A stretch of 64,000 nucleotides of DNA from Cyclobacterium jeungdonense (GTDB lineage: Bacteria > Bacteroidota > Bacteroidia > Cytophagales > Cyclobacteriaceae). A model generated the notes under the pieces. It saw only the letters and a list, made by a program, of their open reading frames with translations. It was not told the DNA's origin and ran no database searches. Shown here in pieces: positions 8,591-17,705 of this stretch. The first letter of the stretch is position 1; every line of letters begins with the position of its first letter. Where the stretch lies: assembly GCF_010994275.1 (NCBI RefSeq), contig NZ_WMCD01000006.1:62001-126000 (forward strand). The letters are read 5' to 3'. A program made the position numbers and the translations under genes.

Positions 8591-9658
8591 ATGGCTACGC
8601 CAAAATTTTCTAAACCTACTCCCAATTTTCATCAGGAATTGAAGAAAAGGGTAAGTGACTATTTCCGGGAAAAACATTTAAGCCGTTACGGAAACAGCCC
8701 GCTTTATTTAAAAGCAGGTATCATCGTATTGACCTTTATTCTGCTTTACGTGCACCTTGTTTTCTTTACGCCCTACTGGCCTTTTGCATTGTTAGAATGC
8801 CTGCTTTTGGGAGCCATGACTGCTTTCATCGGCTTTAATGTCATGCACGATGGCGCACATGGTAGTTTCAGTGACCGGCCATGGGTTAATAAATTGGCTG
8901 GTCTTTCGATCAATTTTCTGGGAGCCAATGTCTTTATGTGGAAAACCAAACACAATGTGGTTCATCATTCCTTTACCAATGTAGAGGGAGTAGACGACGA
9001 CTTGAATGCCCGCCCTTTTTTGAGACTTTCCCCTACCCAGAAAAAGTTTAAAATTCATCAGTTTCAACATTACTACTTTATTTTCACCTATTCTCTGCTT
9101 TACTTATATTGGGTATTTTTCACGGATTATAAAAAATACGTGACCAAGAAAGTCGGAATGGTTCCTATCCAAAAGATGAATCTTTCGGATCATATCAGTT
9201 TCTGGAGTTTCAAGGCCATTCATTTGATTTTATTTCTGGTCATCCCCATCTATATGGTAGGATTTAGCCAATGGCTTATAGGTTTCGCCGTTTTCGGATT
9301 GTTTGCTGGACTATTGTTGACCATGGTATTTCAATTGGCACATAGCCTGGAAGAAACCGCTTTCCCCTTACCTTCCCCAGCCACCAATAGCCTGGAAGAT
9401 GAATGGATGATTCACCAAATTCGTACAACCGCCAACTTTGCCACCGACAACAAATTGCTGACTTGGTTTCTGGGTGGCTTGAATTTCCAGGTGGAACACC
9501 ACCTGTTTCCTAAAATTTCACACATCCACTATCCTGCTATTAGCAAGATAATCAAGCAAGCATGCGGGGAATATAACATCACCTATCTGGAGCATCAGAA
9601 ATTACGACGTGCTTTTCTTTCCCATTTTCGCCATTTAAGAGTATTGGGAACAGCGTAA
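8591..9658 (+). CDS. Membrane fatty acid desaturase
   Basis: A 355-residue integral membrane desaturase. The three His boxes that bind the di-iron centre are present: HDGAHGSF near residue 90, HNVVHHSF near residue 118 and QVEHHLFP near residue 300. The QxxHH form of the third box is typical of acyl-lipid or front-end-type desaturases. Hydrophobic stretches between the boxes give two pairs of transmembrane helices. It introduces a double bond into membrane acyl chains using O2 and an electron donor; the position on the chain cannot be read. It is a monocistronic gene with its own candidate promoter and no clear terminator before the riboswitch locus. Confidence 0.92.
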   Translation: MATPKFSKPTPNFHQELKKRVSDYFREKHLSRYGNSPLYLKAGIIVLTFILLYVHLVFFTPYWPFALLECLLLGAMTAFIGFNVMHDGAHGSFSDRPWVNKLAGLSINFLGANVFMWKTKHNVVHHSFTNVEGVDDDLNARPFLRLSPTQKKFKIHQFQHYYFIFTYSLLYLYWVFFTDYKKYVTKKVGMVPIQKMNLSDHISFWSFKAIHLILFLVIPIYMVGFSQWLIGFAVFGLFAGLLLTMVFQLAHSLEETAFPLPSPATNSLEDEWMIHQIRTTANFATDNKLLTWFLGGLNFQVEHHLFPKISHIHYPAISKIIKQACGEYNITYLEHQKLRRAFLSHFRHLRVLGTA

Positions 9659-9672
9659 GCCATGCGGTAGGA

Positions 9673-9704
9673 TTTGGCTTTCCCATTTCTACCACTTACA
9701 TTTG
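9673..9704 (+). promoter_or_regulatory. Promoter of the TPP riboswitch-TonB receptor transcript
   Basis: TTTG (9673-9676), a 20-base spacer, then TACATTTG (9697-9704): a perfect match to the Bacteroidota primary sigma consensus. Transcription should start around 9710, at the very beginning of the riboswitch, leaving almost no sequence before the aptamer. Confidence 0.8.
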
Positions 9705-9712
9705 CATCAAGA

Positions 9713-9793
9713 TCATTAGGGGTGCCCCAATATACCGGGCTGAGATCATACCCATATTACCTGATCCGGGTAGTGCCGGCGAAGGGAAATGAG
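9713..9793 (+). ncRNA. TPP (THI-element) riboswitch
   Basis: All conserved TPP aptamer parts are present in order: closing stem P1 (TCATT 9713-9717 with AATGA 9788-9792), GGGGTGCC, the pyrimidine-sensing GGGCTGAGA with ATACCC, then ACCTGATCCGGGTAGTGCC and the pyrophosphate-sensing GGCGAAGGGAAATGA. It precedes a TonB receptor instead of thiamine synthesis genes. In Bacteroidota, THI elements in front of TonB receptors are known to mark thiamine or thiamine-precursor uptake. Confidence 0.95.
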
Positions 9794-9834
9794 AAATAGC
9801 TTATCGTACGTACTGCTATTGGGTAAACAACGAA

Positions 9835-9860
9835 AAAAGGAATACCCCTTTATTCCTTTT
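9835..9860 (+). terminator. Riboswitch expression-platform hairpin
   Basis: AAAAGGAATA (9835-9844) pairs perfectly with TATTCCTTTT (9851-9860) around a 6-base loop; the 3' arm ends in TTTT. GGGTA at 9821-9825 could pair with TACCC at 9843-9847 and prevent the hairpin, giving an antiterminator. It lies between aptamer and start codon, so it is the likely ligand-controlled terminator. Confidence 0.6.
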
Positions 9861-9886
9861 ATGTTTAACCGAATTCGTTAATTATT

Positions 9887-12292
9887 ATGATTCGTATGTA
9901 TCTGGCAGCAGCAGGAATGCTTTTGACGCAATGGGCATTGGCCCAAAACCGCATTCAAGGAGAAATCAGGGATGCCGAAAACGATGTTGCCCTTCCCGGG
10001 GCCACCATTATGGTCGAAGAAACCGAAAAAGGCACGGTTTCCAACAGAAATGGTCACTTTGAGCTAAATGGTATGGCGGAAGGCGAATGGGATTTGAAAA
10101 TATCTTATGTAGGATACGAGCCCATCTGGGCTACGGTCCGGGTTCCCCAGGATTCACCGCTTCTTATCCGACTAAACCCCATGACCGTTACGACAGAGGA
10201 GTTTATCGTCACCGGAACGAGGGCTTCTGCCACCACCCCCACCACCTTTCAGGTGATCGACAAATCAGACCTTTCCAAAAATAATCTTGGCCAGGACCTA
10301 CCGCTATTGCTCAATTATACCCCTTCAATCGTTATCCACTCCGATGCAGGTGCCGGGGTCGGTTATACGGGCTTGAGGATCAGAGGTACCGACCAGACCC
10401 GAATTAATGTGACGGTGAATGGGATTCCGCTGAACGACGCCGAATCACATGGCGTTTTCTGGGTGAACATGCCGGATTTTGCATCCTCGGTAGAAAACAT
10501 TCAAATCCAGAGAGGCGTAGGCACTTCGACCAATGGAGCGGCCACCTTTGGCGCCAGCCTGAATATCCAAACGGATACAAAAAAAGAGGCCGCTTATGCC
10601 GAAACCGATCATTCGGTCGGCTCTTTTGCGACCCGCAAACATACCATTAAGGCAGGTACAGGGCTGATAGACGACCGCTGGGCTGTAGATGCCCGACTTT
10701 CAAGAATTTCTTCTGAGGGCTACATCGATCGGGCTTTCTCGGACCTGAAATCCTATTTTGTATCCGGTGGCTATTTTGGAGAAGACCATGTTGTAAAGGT
10801 CAATATCTTTTCCGGATCAGAACAGACCTACCAGGCCTGGAACGGGGTACCTGAAAACCTGCTGGAAACCGATCGCACGTATAATAGCTACACTTATGAA
10901 AACGAGACTGATAATTACCAGCAGGATCATTATCAGTTTATTTATGCAGGTACCTGGGGAGACTACCTGAAGGCCAATTTCGCCTTACACTACACTCAAG
11001 GACAAGGATATTACGAGCAATTCAGACCGGATGACAACCTACCGGATAACTATGGAATAGATCCTATAGTCATCGGTAACGAAGAAATCAGCCAAACTGA
11101 TATCATTCGTAGAAGGTGGTTGGACAATGATTTTTATGGGGCAGTATTTTCCCTGAACTATGTTTCCAAAAATGGTAAAGTGGATGCCATTTTAGGCGGT
11201 GGAGCCAACCGCTATGATGGAGATCACTTTGGAGAAATCATCTGGATGGGTGTTAGTGGAAACACCGATATTCGAGACAGGTACTATGACAATATAGCCG
11301 TCAAAGATGATCGGAACCTGTACTTGAAAAGCACCTATGAATTTCGTGAAAGATTGTACCTTTTTGGCGATTTTCAGTGGAGAAATATTTACTATCGCTT
11401 CGAGGGAATCAACAGCGATCTAAGGACGATCACCGGTAGCCAGAATTATAACTTTTTTAATCCTAAAGTTGGCTTGTCTTATGAAACAACCAATGGAAAG
11501 ACCTGGTATGCATCCTATGCCGTGGCCAACCGGGAACCGGTTCGTGCGGATTTCACGGATTCTCCGCTCGAAGAAATCCCCAGACCGGAGACGCTGAATA
11601 ATGTGGAAGCGGGGGTTCGCGTCAATCGCAATCGCTACCAATACAGCGCCAATCTGTATTACATGGGGTATCAGGATCAATTGGTACTCACCGGCCAACT
11701 AAATGATGTAGGCGCTTATATACGTGAAAACGTTGCGAGCAGCTACCGGGCCGGTATAGAACTGGATGGAGCGTTGCAGCTTAACACTCGTTGGACAATT
11801 GGAGGAAACATTGCATTAAGTAGAAATAAGATTGATACTTTCACCGAATACAACGATGTGTACGATGAAAATTGGGCGTTTGCAGGGCAGGAAAGCACCA
11901 CTTACCAGGATACGGATATTGCCTTTTCTCCCAATCTGGTAGGTAGTGTCCTCCTTGATTTCCGTCCGATAAAAAACCTGGAGCTAAGCCTCCTCAATAA
12001 GTATGTTGGTAGACAGTACCTGGACAATACCCAGCAGGAAAGCCGTAGCCTTGACCCCTTCTGGACCACGGATCTACGGTTCTCTTACAGCTGGAAGCCC
12101 GGCTTTGTAGAGGAAATGGCATTTTCCCTGAAGGTTAATAACCTTTTCAACGAACTGTACGAACCGAATGGGTATACGTTTAGTTATTTCGTGCCGACAG
12201 AGGGAACTAGTGGCAGGGAATTGGTAACTGAAAATTATTACTATCCCATGGCCGGGACCAATTTCCTGGCGGGCCTATCCATACGATTTTAA
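9887..12292 (+). CDS. TonB-dependent receptor, probable thiamine (precursor) importer
   Basis: An 801-residue outer-membrane receptor. A signal peptide (MYLAAAGMLLTQWALAQ) is followed by a carboxypeptidase-like regulatory domain at about residues 22-105 (IQGEIRDAENDVALPGATIM). The plug covers about 115-235 and includes GLRIRGTDQTRINVTVNGIP and IQIQRGVGTSTNGAATFGA. The 22-strand barrel ends with LAGLSIRF. The substrate is inferred from the TPP riboswitch directly in its leader, which would shut the gene off when thiamine pyrophosphate is plentiful. An inner-membrane partner transporter (PnuT type) is not in the window. It is transcribed alone and ends at a strong terminator. Confidence 0.9.
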   Translation: MIRMYLAAAGMLLTQWALAQNRIQGEIRDAENDVALPGATIMVEETEKGTVSNRNGHFELNGMAEGEWDLKISYVGYEPIWATVRVPQDSPLLIRLNPMTVTTEEFIVTGTRASATTPTTFQVIDKSDLSKNNLGQDLPLLLNYTPSIVIHSDAGAGVGYTGLRIRGTDQTRINVTVNGIPLNDAESHGVFWVNMPDFASSVENIQIQRGVGTSTNGAATFGASLNIQTDTKKEAAYAETDHSVGSFATRKHTIKAGTGLIDDRWAVDARLSRISSEGYIDRAFSDLKSYFVSGGYFGEDHVVKVNIFSGSEQTYQAWNGVPENLLETDRTYNSYTYENETDNYQQDHYQFIYAGTWGDYLKANFALHYTQGQGYYEQFRPDDNLPDNYGIDPIVIGNEEISQTDIIRRRWLDNDFYGAVFSLNYVSKNGKVDAILGGGANRYDGDHFGEIIWMGVSGNTDIRDRYYDNIAVKDDRNLYLKSTYEFRERLYLFGDFQWRNIYYRFEGINSDLRTITGSQNYNFFNPKVGLSYETTNGKTWYASYAVANREPVRADFTDSPLEEIPRPETLNNVEAGVRVNRNRYQYSANLYYMGYQDQLVLTGQLNDVGAYIRENVASSYRAGIELDGALQLNTRWTIGGNIALSRNKIDTFTEYNDVYDENWAFAGQESTTYQDTDIAFSPNLVGSVLLDFRPIKNLELSLLNKYVGRQYLDNTQQESRSLDPFWTTDLRFSYSWKPGFVEEMAFSLKVNNLFNELYEPNGYTFSYFVPTEGTSGRELVTENYYYPMAGTNFLAGLSIRF

Positions 12293-12307
12293 GAAAAAGA
12301 TTCCAAG

Positions 12308-12347
12308 CCACCCCAATCTGTTTTATTTTGCTTTTTGGGGTGGTTTT
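12308..12347 (+). terminator. Intrinsic terminator after the thiamine TonB receptor
   Basis: CCACCCCAA (12308-12316) pairs with TTGGGGTGG (12335-12343), an 18-base AT-rich loop, followed by TTTT. It lies between two convergent genes. Confidence 0.85.
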
Positions 12348-12348
12348 A

Positions 12349-13464
12349 TTACATGGGAGTACCGTGGGTTTGTCGGATAAGTTGTCGCGATAGAAAAGTA
12401 GAACTTTGCAATAATTTTACTGCAAGGGAAGAGACCAGCGGAGCTCCAAATAGCTGTTGTATTTTTCTTCCGAGAAAAAGTCGTTTTCGGAAATACCTAT
12501 TCCAATTTTTTTGATAGGCCTCCTGAATTTCAGTCAAGTGCTGATTTTCCCGAAAGGCTTCGGCTGCCAGGATTGCTGTATGGATTGCAATGGCCATTCC
12601 ATTTCCGCACAGAGGTGTAATCATGCCAGCTGCGTCCCCCAACATCAGGATCTGATTTTCTATAGGCTGTTTTGTGGCAAAGCTAATCTCGTTGATCACT
12701 TCCGGCCTATCCCATAAAAAATGAGCATTTTGAAAAATTTCACGAATATGAGGATTTTTGTAAAGGTAGGTTTCTTCCATGGCAGCAATACTTCCGGAAG
12801 TTTTGAGCTGTTCCCTGCTACCGAGATAACACAAGTTAAAATGCCCGTTTTCTACTTTATTGATGCCTAGGTAACCTCCATTGTAGTTATGCAAGGCCAC
12901 CATTTGGTCTTCCAGTCCTTCTGCTTGGATATGGTACTTAACGCCTATATAAGGGCTTCTTTTTTGAATGAAGGGGCGATCTAATTTTTTATCAATTTTT
13001 GACCTTTTGCCATGAGCCCCCAGCACAAATACCGCCGGAAGGATGGTTCCGTCATTCGTTTCAACTAAAAAGCAATGCTTTTTTGATTCGTACCGGACAT
13101 CGATAACCTGGGTTTTTTGCAAAAACTGAACCCCTTGCTCCAGGCATTTTTGGAAAATATGATGGTCCAGCACGTATCGGCTTATCCCAAAGCCACCTAA
13201 TTCCAAAGGAAAATCAGCGTGGTTTCCGTTGACGGCACTTAATCTAAACCGGTTGATGGAAGGCGGATTGTGCTCAAAGGGAAACAAATCTTCCCGAATC
13301 AAAAAGTCTTTTACCTCGTTGGACACGTATTCTCCACAGACTCGATGAAAAGGATAGGATTTTTTTTCTATAACCAGCACCTTTTTACCTTGCCTGGCCA
13401 GTAAATAGGCTGCCGTCAATCCGGATAATCCTCCTCCAATGATAATGATTTCATTTTCAAACAT
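12349..13464 (-). CDS. FAD-dependent oxidoreductase (geranylgeranyl reductase-like)
   Basis: A 371-residue flavoprotein. The N-terminal dinucleotide motif IIIGGGLSGLTAAYLLARQG is at residues 6-25, followed by CGEYVSNEV, which contains the conserved Cys-Gly-Glu of the geranylgeranyl-reductase and UbiH-like clade. The second FAD motif LMLGDAAGMITPLCGNGMAI lies near residue 275. The family reduces or hydroxylates lipid, polyene or polyketide substrates; in Bacteroidota homologues often sit with type III polyketide synthase genes, but none is here, so the substrate is open. It is monocistronic and convergent with the thiamine receptor. Confidence 0.85.
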   Translation of the reverse strand: MFENEIIIIGGGLSGLTAAYLLARQGKKVLVIEKKSYPFHRVCGEYVSNEVKDFLIREDLFPFEHNPPSINRFRLSAVNGNHADFPLELGGFGISRYVLDHHIFQKCLEQGVQFLQKTQVIDVRYESKKHCFLVETNDGTILPAVFVLGAHGKRSKIDKKLDRPFIQKRSPYIGVKYHIQAEGLEDQMVALHNYNGGYLGINKVENGHFNLCYLGSREQLKTSGSIAAMEETYLYKNPHIREIFQNAHFLWDRPEVINEISFATKQPIENQILMLGDAAGMITPLCGNGMAIAIHTAILAAEAFRENQHLTEIQEAYQKNWNRYFRKRLFLGRKIQQLFGAPLVSSLAVKLLQSSTFLSRQLIRQTHGTPM

Positions 13465-13600
13465 GTCTGGTTTTTTAACTATCCTTGCTCGGGATGGTTT
13501 GGAAAAGGGTAAAATTATTTCAACAAGTGATTTCCATTCTACATAAAGAATGGATTTAAAAATAATCCTTTAATTTCGTCTTTCCATTAAATCTACTTAA

Positions 13601-16120
13601 ATGAAAAAATACACGCATTGGTCAAGGTCAGGTTTGCTGATTGTTTTTTTGTTTAGCTTTTGTTTCACCCTATGTTTTACAGAAGAAGCCCAAGCTCAAC
13701 GTAAAAAAAGAAAAGATAAGAAAGAGGAGGTTGAAAAACAAGACGAGAAGGATTCTGAAGAAAAAGAAGACTCCAAAGGAGGGTTAAAACCCTACAAAGA
13801 GGTCATTACAGAAGGAGCGCAGAGCCAGGAAGGGCTTTTTGACGTGCACCTGGTAGATGGGGCCTATTTTTATGAAATTCCCGAGGAGATGCTGGGTAGA
13901 GAAATGCTTATGGTCACTACTATTTCCAAGACCGCTTCGGGTATAGGATATGGAGGAGAGCGCACCAATACCCAGATGCTACGCTGGGATAAAAAGGACA
14001 AAAACCTGCTACTTCGGGTAGTTTCTTACTCAAATACCGCATCCGATTCACTCCCGATCTACGAAGCGGTGAGAAACTCAAATCTGGAACCTATTCTTTA
14101 TCGCTTCGATATCAAGTCTAAAGGAAAGGACGAAAAAGGCTGGGTGATAGAAGTGACGGACCTTTTTTCCAAGGACATACAGGCCCTTGGCTTGCAGAAA
14201 AGCCGTCGTACCCAATACAAAGTATCCCGATTGGACACCGACCGCTCTTATGTGGATAGCATCCGTACCTATCCTACCAATATTGAAGCCCGGTATGTAC
14301 TTACTTATGCCGCTGCCGAGCCTCCCTCTAATTCCAGCACAGGCTTGATTACGGTAGAAATGAACAGTAGCATGGTTTTGCTTCCGAAGGAACCCATGAT
14401 GCAGCGACTAGCTGACCGTAGGGTGGGCTGGTTTAGCACCCGGGTGACCGATTACGGTCTGGATGCGCAAAAGGCCAGCAAGCGGACTTACCTTGACCGC
14501 TGGAGATTGGAAGTGAAGGAGGAAGACCTTGAAAAATTCAAGGCCGGAGAGTTGGTAGAGCCCAAAAAACAGATTGTTTATTACATCGATCCGGCTACGC
14601 CAAAAAAATGGGTACCCTATCTAAAAGCGGGGGTTGAGGACTGGAATGTTGCATTTGAGGAAGCGGGCTTTAAAAACACCATTGTGGCGAAAGATGCTCC
14701 TACGCCTGAGGAAGACCCGAATTGGCATCCCGAGGATGCGCGCTATTCCGTGATTCGTTATTTTGCTTCTGATATTCAAAACGCCTATGGTCCCCATGTT
14801 TCCGACCCTCGGTCCGGTGAAATCATTGAATCCGATATTGGTTGGTACCATAATGTCATGAACCTGCTGCGCAATTGGTTTTTTGTCCAAACTGCAGCTA
14901 TCAATCCGGAATCCCGGGGAACCGAATTTGAAGATGAAGTGATGGGCAGGTTGATTCGTTTTGTATCCGCCCATGAAGTAGGCCATACCCTCGGGTTACC
15001 CCACAATTTTGCCTCTTCTTTTGCCTATCCGGTAGATTCCCTGCGTTCAGCTACCTTTACCCGTGAATTCGGTACGGCTCCCTCCATTATGGATTATGCC
15101 CGGTTCAATTACATTGCACAACCTGAGGATGAAGGAGTACACCTGTATCCAGAAGTGGGCCCCTATGACAAATTCGCTGTTGGCTGGGGCTATAGACCCA
15201 TTCCAGAAGCCAATACTCCGGAAGAAGAGCAGGCCATCCTGGACCGATGGATATTGGAAAAACAGGGAAATCCGGTTTACCGGTACGGTCGGCAGGGCAA
15301 CCCCTACGATCCCAGTACTCAAAGCGAAGACTTGGGTAACGATGCGATGAAGGCTTCCGGCTACGGCATCCAAAACCTGCAACGGATCGTACCAAACCTG
15401 ATCGAATGGACGGCAGAGAAAGACAAACCCTATAAGGATTACAGTGATCTGGAGGAATTGTACGGACAGGTCTTGGCCCAGTATAACCGATACATGGGAC
15501 ATGTACGAACCAATATAGGCGGGGTCTACGAAATCTATAAAGCTACAGGTCAGGAAGAGGAAGCCGTGTATACCCACGTAGACAAAGCCACCCAAAAAGA
15601 AGCCATGGCGTTTTTGGTCAATGAGTTATTTGCTACCCAGGACTGGCTGACCAATGAGGCCATTACCCATAGGATTGAAGATTTTGGAATGCTTGACCGC
15701 GTGCGAAAACTTCAGGTAACCACGCTGAATGGCATTCTGGAATGGGGTAGATTGGGAAGGGTCATTGAAAACCAGGCCCTGAACGGGGCATCGGCCTATG
15801 GATTGCTGGAGATGATGGATGACCTCAGCGAAGGGATATGGTCCGAGCTTCCTCAGGGTAAAACCATCGATGTCAACCGCAGAAGCCTGCAACGTGCGCA
15901 TTTAGAGCGGCTGGAACTCCTCCTTAGCGAAGATGAAAGCGGGAGGTCAGCTTCCTCTTTAGACGCCTCTCAGTCAGATATCCGTCCAGCTGCTCGGGCC
16001 GTCTTAAAAACCCTTCAAGGACAAATTCAAAGGGCCATTCCCAGAACCGGAGACCGGATGAGTAAAATCCATTTAGAGGATTGTCTGGAACGTATTAAAG
16101 AAATTCTGGATCCTGCCTAA
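13601..16120 (+). CDS. Secreted zinc-dependent metalloprotease (DUF5117/DUF4953 type)
   Basis: An 839-residue exported protein. After the signal peptide comes a Lys/Glu-rich segment (residues about 35-65), then DUF5118- and DUF5117-like regions to about residue 330. The metzincin-like catalytic motif HEVGHTLGLPHNF lies near residues 457-469 with the Met-turn region APSIMDYARFNYIAQ following. The C-terminal half matches the DUF4953 extension of these Bacteroidota proteases. The role is likely periplasmic or cell-surface proteolysis or peptide processing; the substrate is unknown. It is monocistronic, ending in a clear terminator. The highly charged segment just after the leader is unusual and probably disordered. 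Confidence 0.9.
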   Translation: MKKYTHWSRSGLLIVFLFSFCFTLCFTEEAQAQRKKRKDKKEEVEKQDEKDSEEKEDSKGGLKPYKEVITEGAQSQEGLFDVHLVDGAYFYEIPEEMLGREMLMVTTISKTASGIGYGGERTNTQMLRWDKKDKNLLLRVVSYSNTASDSLPIYEAVRNSNLEPILYRFDIKSKGKDEKGWVIEVTDLFSKDIQALGLQKSRRTQYKVSRLDTDRSYVDSIRTYPTNIEARYVLTYAAAEPPSNSSTGLITVEMNSSMVLLPKEPMMQRLADRRVGWFSTRVTDYGLDAQKASKRTYLDRWRLEVKEEDLEKFKAGELVEPKKQIVYYIDPATPKKWVPYLKAGVEDWNVAFEEAGFKNTIVAKDAPTPEEDPNWHPEDARYSVIRYFASDIQNAYGPHVSDPRSGEIIESDIGWYHNVMNLLRNWFFVQTAAINPESRGTEFEDEVMGRLIRFVSAHEVGHTLGLPHNFASSFAYPVDSLRSATFTREFGTAPSIMDYARFNYIAQPEDEGVHLYPEVGPYDKFAVGWGYRPIPEANTPEEEQAILDRWILEKQGNPVYRYGRQGNPYDPSTQSEDLGNDAMKASGYGIQNLQRIVPNLIEWTAEKDKPYKDYSDLEELYGQVLAQYNRYMGHVRTNIGGVYEIYKATGQEEEAVYTHVDKATQKEAMAFLVNELFATQDWLTNEAITHRIEDFGMLDRVRKLQVTTLNGILEWGRLGRVIENQALNGASAYGLLEMMDDLSEGIWSELPQGKTIDVNRRSLQRAHLERLELLLSEDESGRSASSLDASQSDIRPAARAVLKTLQGQIQRAIPRTGDRMSKIHLEDCLERIKEILDPA

Positions 16121-16144
16121 CGACCGGGTTCCAGGTAAAAGTTT

Positions 16145-16180
16145 AAAGGCTGATTTCCGTGAGGAGTCAGCCTTTTTTTT
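16145..16180 (+). terminator. Intrinsic terminator of the metalloprotease gene
   Basis: AAAGGCTGA (16145-16153) pairs with TCAGCCTTT (16167-16175) around a 13-base loop and runs into eight T residues, 25 bases after the stop codon. Confidence 0.9.
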
Positions 16181-16198
16181 CTTAATAAAGTGCCTACC

Positions 16199-16408
16199 TT
16201 AATTTTCTTTTGCCGGGCAAGTCTTTATTCCAACCAGCGTATAAAGGGGACAAAAACTCACCAGGCTTGTTAGCAGAAAAATAGCTGCCACTGCAATAAA
16301 TACCAAGCCTAAGGTTCCTGACACAGCTCCTGTAAAGTAAAGATACAGGGCGACAATAGCGATAATGGTCCGCACCACACGATCAATAGTACCCATGTTT
16401 TTTTTCAT
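16199..16408 (-). CDS. DUF2892 (YgaP-type) small membrane protein
   Basis: A 69-residue protein matching the DUF2892 inner-membrane family: MKKNMGTIDRVVRTIIAIV at the start, two transmembrane helices (residues about 12-30 and 32-52) and the closing signature CPLYTLVGIKTC. The family is the membrane part of YgaP-type rhodanese proteins and also occurs alone, as here. A function in sulfur or redox handling is only suggested by that association. A perfect palindrome at 16441-16461 lies 33 bases upstream of its start. Confidence 0.9.
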   Translation of the reverse strand: MKKNMGTIDRVVRTIIAIVALYLYFTGAVSGTLGLVFIAVAAIFLLTSLVSFCPLYTLVGIKTCPAKEN

Positions 16409-16440
16409 GATAGGTTGTGTTTTGGTTTTTCATGGTTAGC

Positions 16441-16461
16441 ATTACGGTCTGTTACCGTAAT
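16441..16461 (-). promoter_or_regulatory. Palindrome upstream of the DUF2892 gene, candidate operator
   Basis: ATTACGGT (16441-16448) and ACCGTAAT (16454-16461) form a perfect 8-bp dyad with a 5-base spacer. It is either a dimeric-regulator site or a 5'-UTR hairpin. The spacing would suit a Crp/Fnr-like regulator, but the sequence is not a consensus I can assign. Confidence 0.5.
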
Positions 16462-16814
16462 CCTCAGATAGATATACTAAAGATAGTCATTGTGTAGGAA
16501 GGTTTGTGTGATTCCTGTCACGGATAGTAAAGATTTGTTGATTTTAGAGCCGGTCTTTGTGCCCAGAAATGCTATTCGTTTTTAGACCTCGATTCGATGC
16601 AAATTTGCTCTTGCAGGGGACGATGGACGTGACATTTATTAGCGATTTCCAATAGTTTTTTTGTTGGGTTTCGTTGACCTTTTCGTTTTTTTTCAGGTAA
16701 AACTGAGCTTATCTCCCCGATCAGGAAACACTTACCTGTATATAATGAAAATGAGCGGAATGACAACGACCCAATGCCGCAAATCAGGCCTGTGCTTATA
16801 GCTACCACCGCAAC
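16462..16814. other. Gene-free stretch
   Basis: No convincing gene is seen here. A 90-codon minus-strand frame (16572-16844) has no family resemblance and its first part is out-of-frame NRDE remnant. The stretch is probably decayed sequence from the NRDE gene next to it. Confidence 0.5.
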
Positions 16815-16978
16815 CTGCAATCCAGGTGCCGCCCGAAACGGCATCTTTTGGGTACACTATTTTATTGACCCGAATGCCGGCAGGTCATTGGAGGAAGCGT
16901 TTTCCGCTCCACCCGTTCATCCCTGCTTGAGGTAAGTAGAAATTCATGGGCACTGGGAATATAAGATACGGTACACAT
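16815..16978 (-). pseudogene. NRDE (TANGO2) family protein, truncated and frameshifted remnant
   Basis: From the ATG at 16978 the reading MCTVSYIPSAHEFLLTSSRD followed by ER is the hallmark start of NRDE/TANGO2 proteins. After 38 codons the frame hits a stop (TAA at 16862-16864). Shifting one base near 16870 restores the next family motif, VNKIVYPKDAVSGGTWIA, ending at about 16816. Beyond that no homology is visible, although intact family members run to about 230-250 residues. So this is the first quarter of a gene, frameshifted and deleted. NRDE proteins are of uncertain function (haem handling has been proposed for TANGO2). Confidence 0.8.
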
Positions 16979-17107
16979 ATGCAGTTTTGTTTTAGTGGTT
17001 GGTATTTCGTTATACCTGCTAGTCGGGTTTTTCTGAATTTCCTGACAGCCCAAATTGTTTTTTTACCGAAAGTTCAGTTTATTGCATGGTTACAAAAAGG
17101 ATGATAT

Positions 17108-17623
17108 ATGGCGGTTCGATGGATTGCACTCTTACTCTTTATGGCCGGAACGAATCTACATGCGCAGCAATATTTTGAAAAACAGTATGCCGGAGTCTGG
17201 GAACGAAACCTGAACTATTCGAAAGCCGTGGCGGAAGCCATGCCCGAGGCTGGCTATGATTTCAGACCTACGGATGAAGCCATGTCTTTTCAGGAGCAAT
17301 TGCTTCACGTGGCAGATAATATCAGCATGCTGACCTCGCGCATTACCGGCGATCGTAAAAATTTTTACCGCAAAGAGGATGCTACCGGCTTCAAAAAAGT
17401 AGATGTAATGGCTGTTCTGGATCGGGCCAATGCCTATGTGCTGGATTTGATCCAAAATGCCTCCGAATCTCAGCTAAATGAGGAGATTGAATTTGGCGGC
17501 GTTTCCATGACCAAGGAAAATATTTTCTACCTGTTGCGTGACCATCAGGCCCATCACCGGGCCCAATGCCTGGTATACCTTCGGATGAAAGGGGTATCGG
17601 CTCCCGGCTACGTCGGCTGGTAG
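17108..17623 (+). CDS. DinB-family protein with signal peptide
   Basis: A 171-residue DinB-like four-helix protein. The metal-binding His residues are visible in LLHVADNIS (near residue 65) and in the C-terminal DHQAHHRAQCLVYLRMKG. Unlike cytoplasmic bacillithiol/DinB transferases it begins with a cleavable leader (WIALLLFMAGTNLHAQ), so it acts in the periplasm. Exported DinB proteins are common in Bacteroidota but no reaction is established for them. It precedes a periplasmic rhodanese gene by 83 bases on the same strand and may be co-transcribed with it. Confidence 0.88.
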   Translation: MAVRWIALLLFMAGTNLHAQQYFEKQYAGVWERNLNYSKAVAEAMPEAGYDFRPTDEAMSFQEQLLHVADNISMLTSRITGDRKNFYRKEDATGFKKVDVMAVLDRANAYVLDLIQNASESQLNEEIEFGGVSMTKENIFYLLRDHQAHHRAQCLVYLRMKGVSAPGYVGW

Positions 17624-17705
17624 AAATCCCGCTTAAGAAATGCCCTTTGGGCAATATTTCGTTCCTTTTCGGAAATTATTGCCTGGGAAGGCGTGTTACT
17701 TAGCT

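Noticed and set aside
16572..16844. A 90-codon minus-strand ORF
   Set aside because: No family resemblance; its first part overlaps the NRDE remnant in a different frame, so it is probably a chance frame in decayed DNA.
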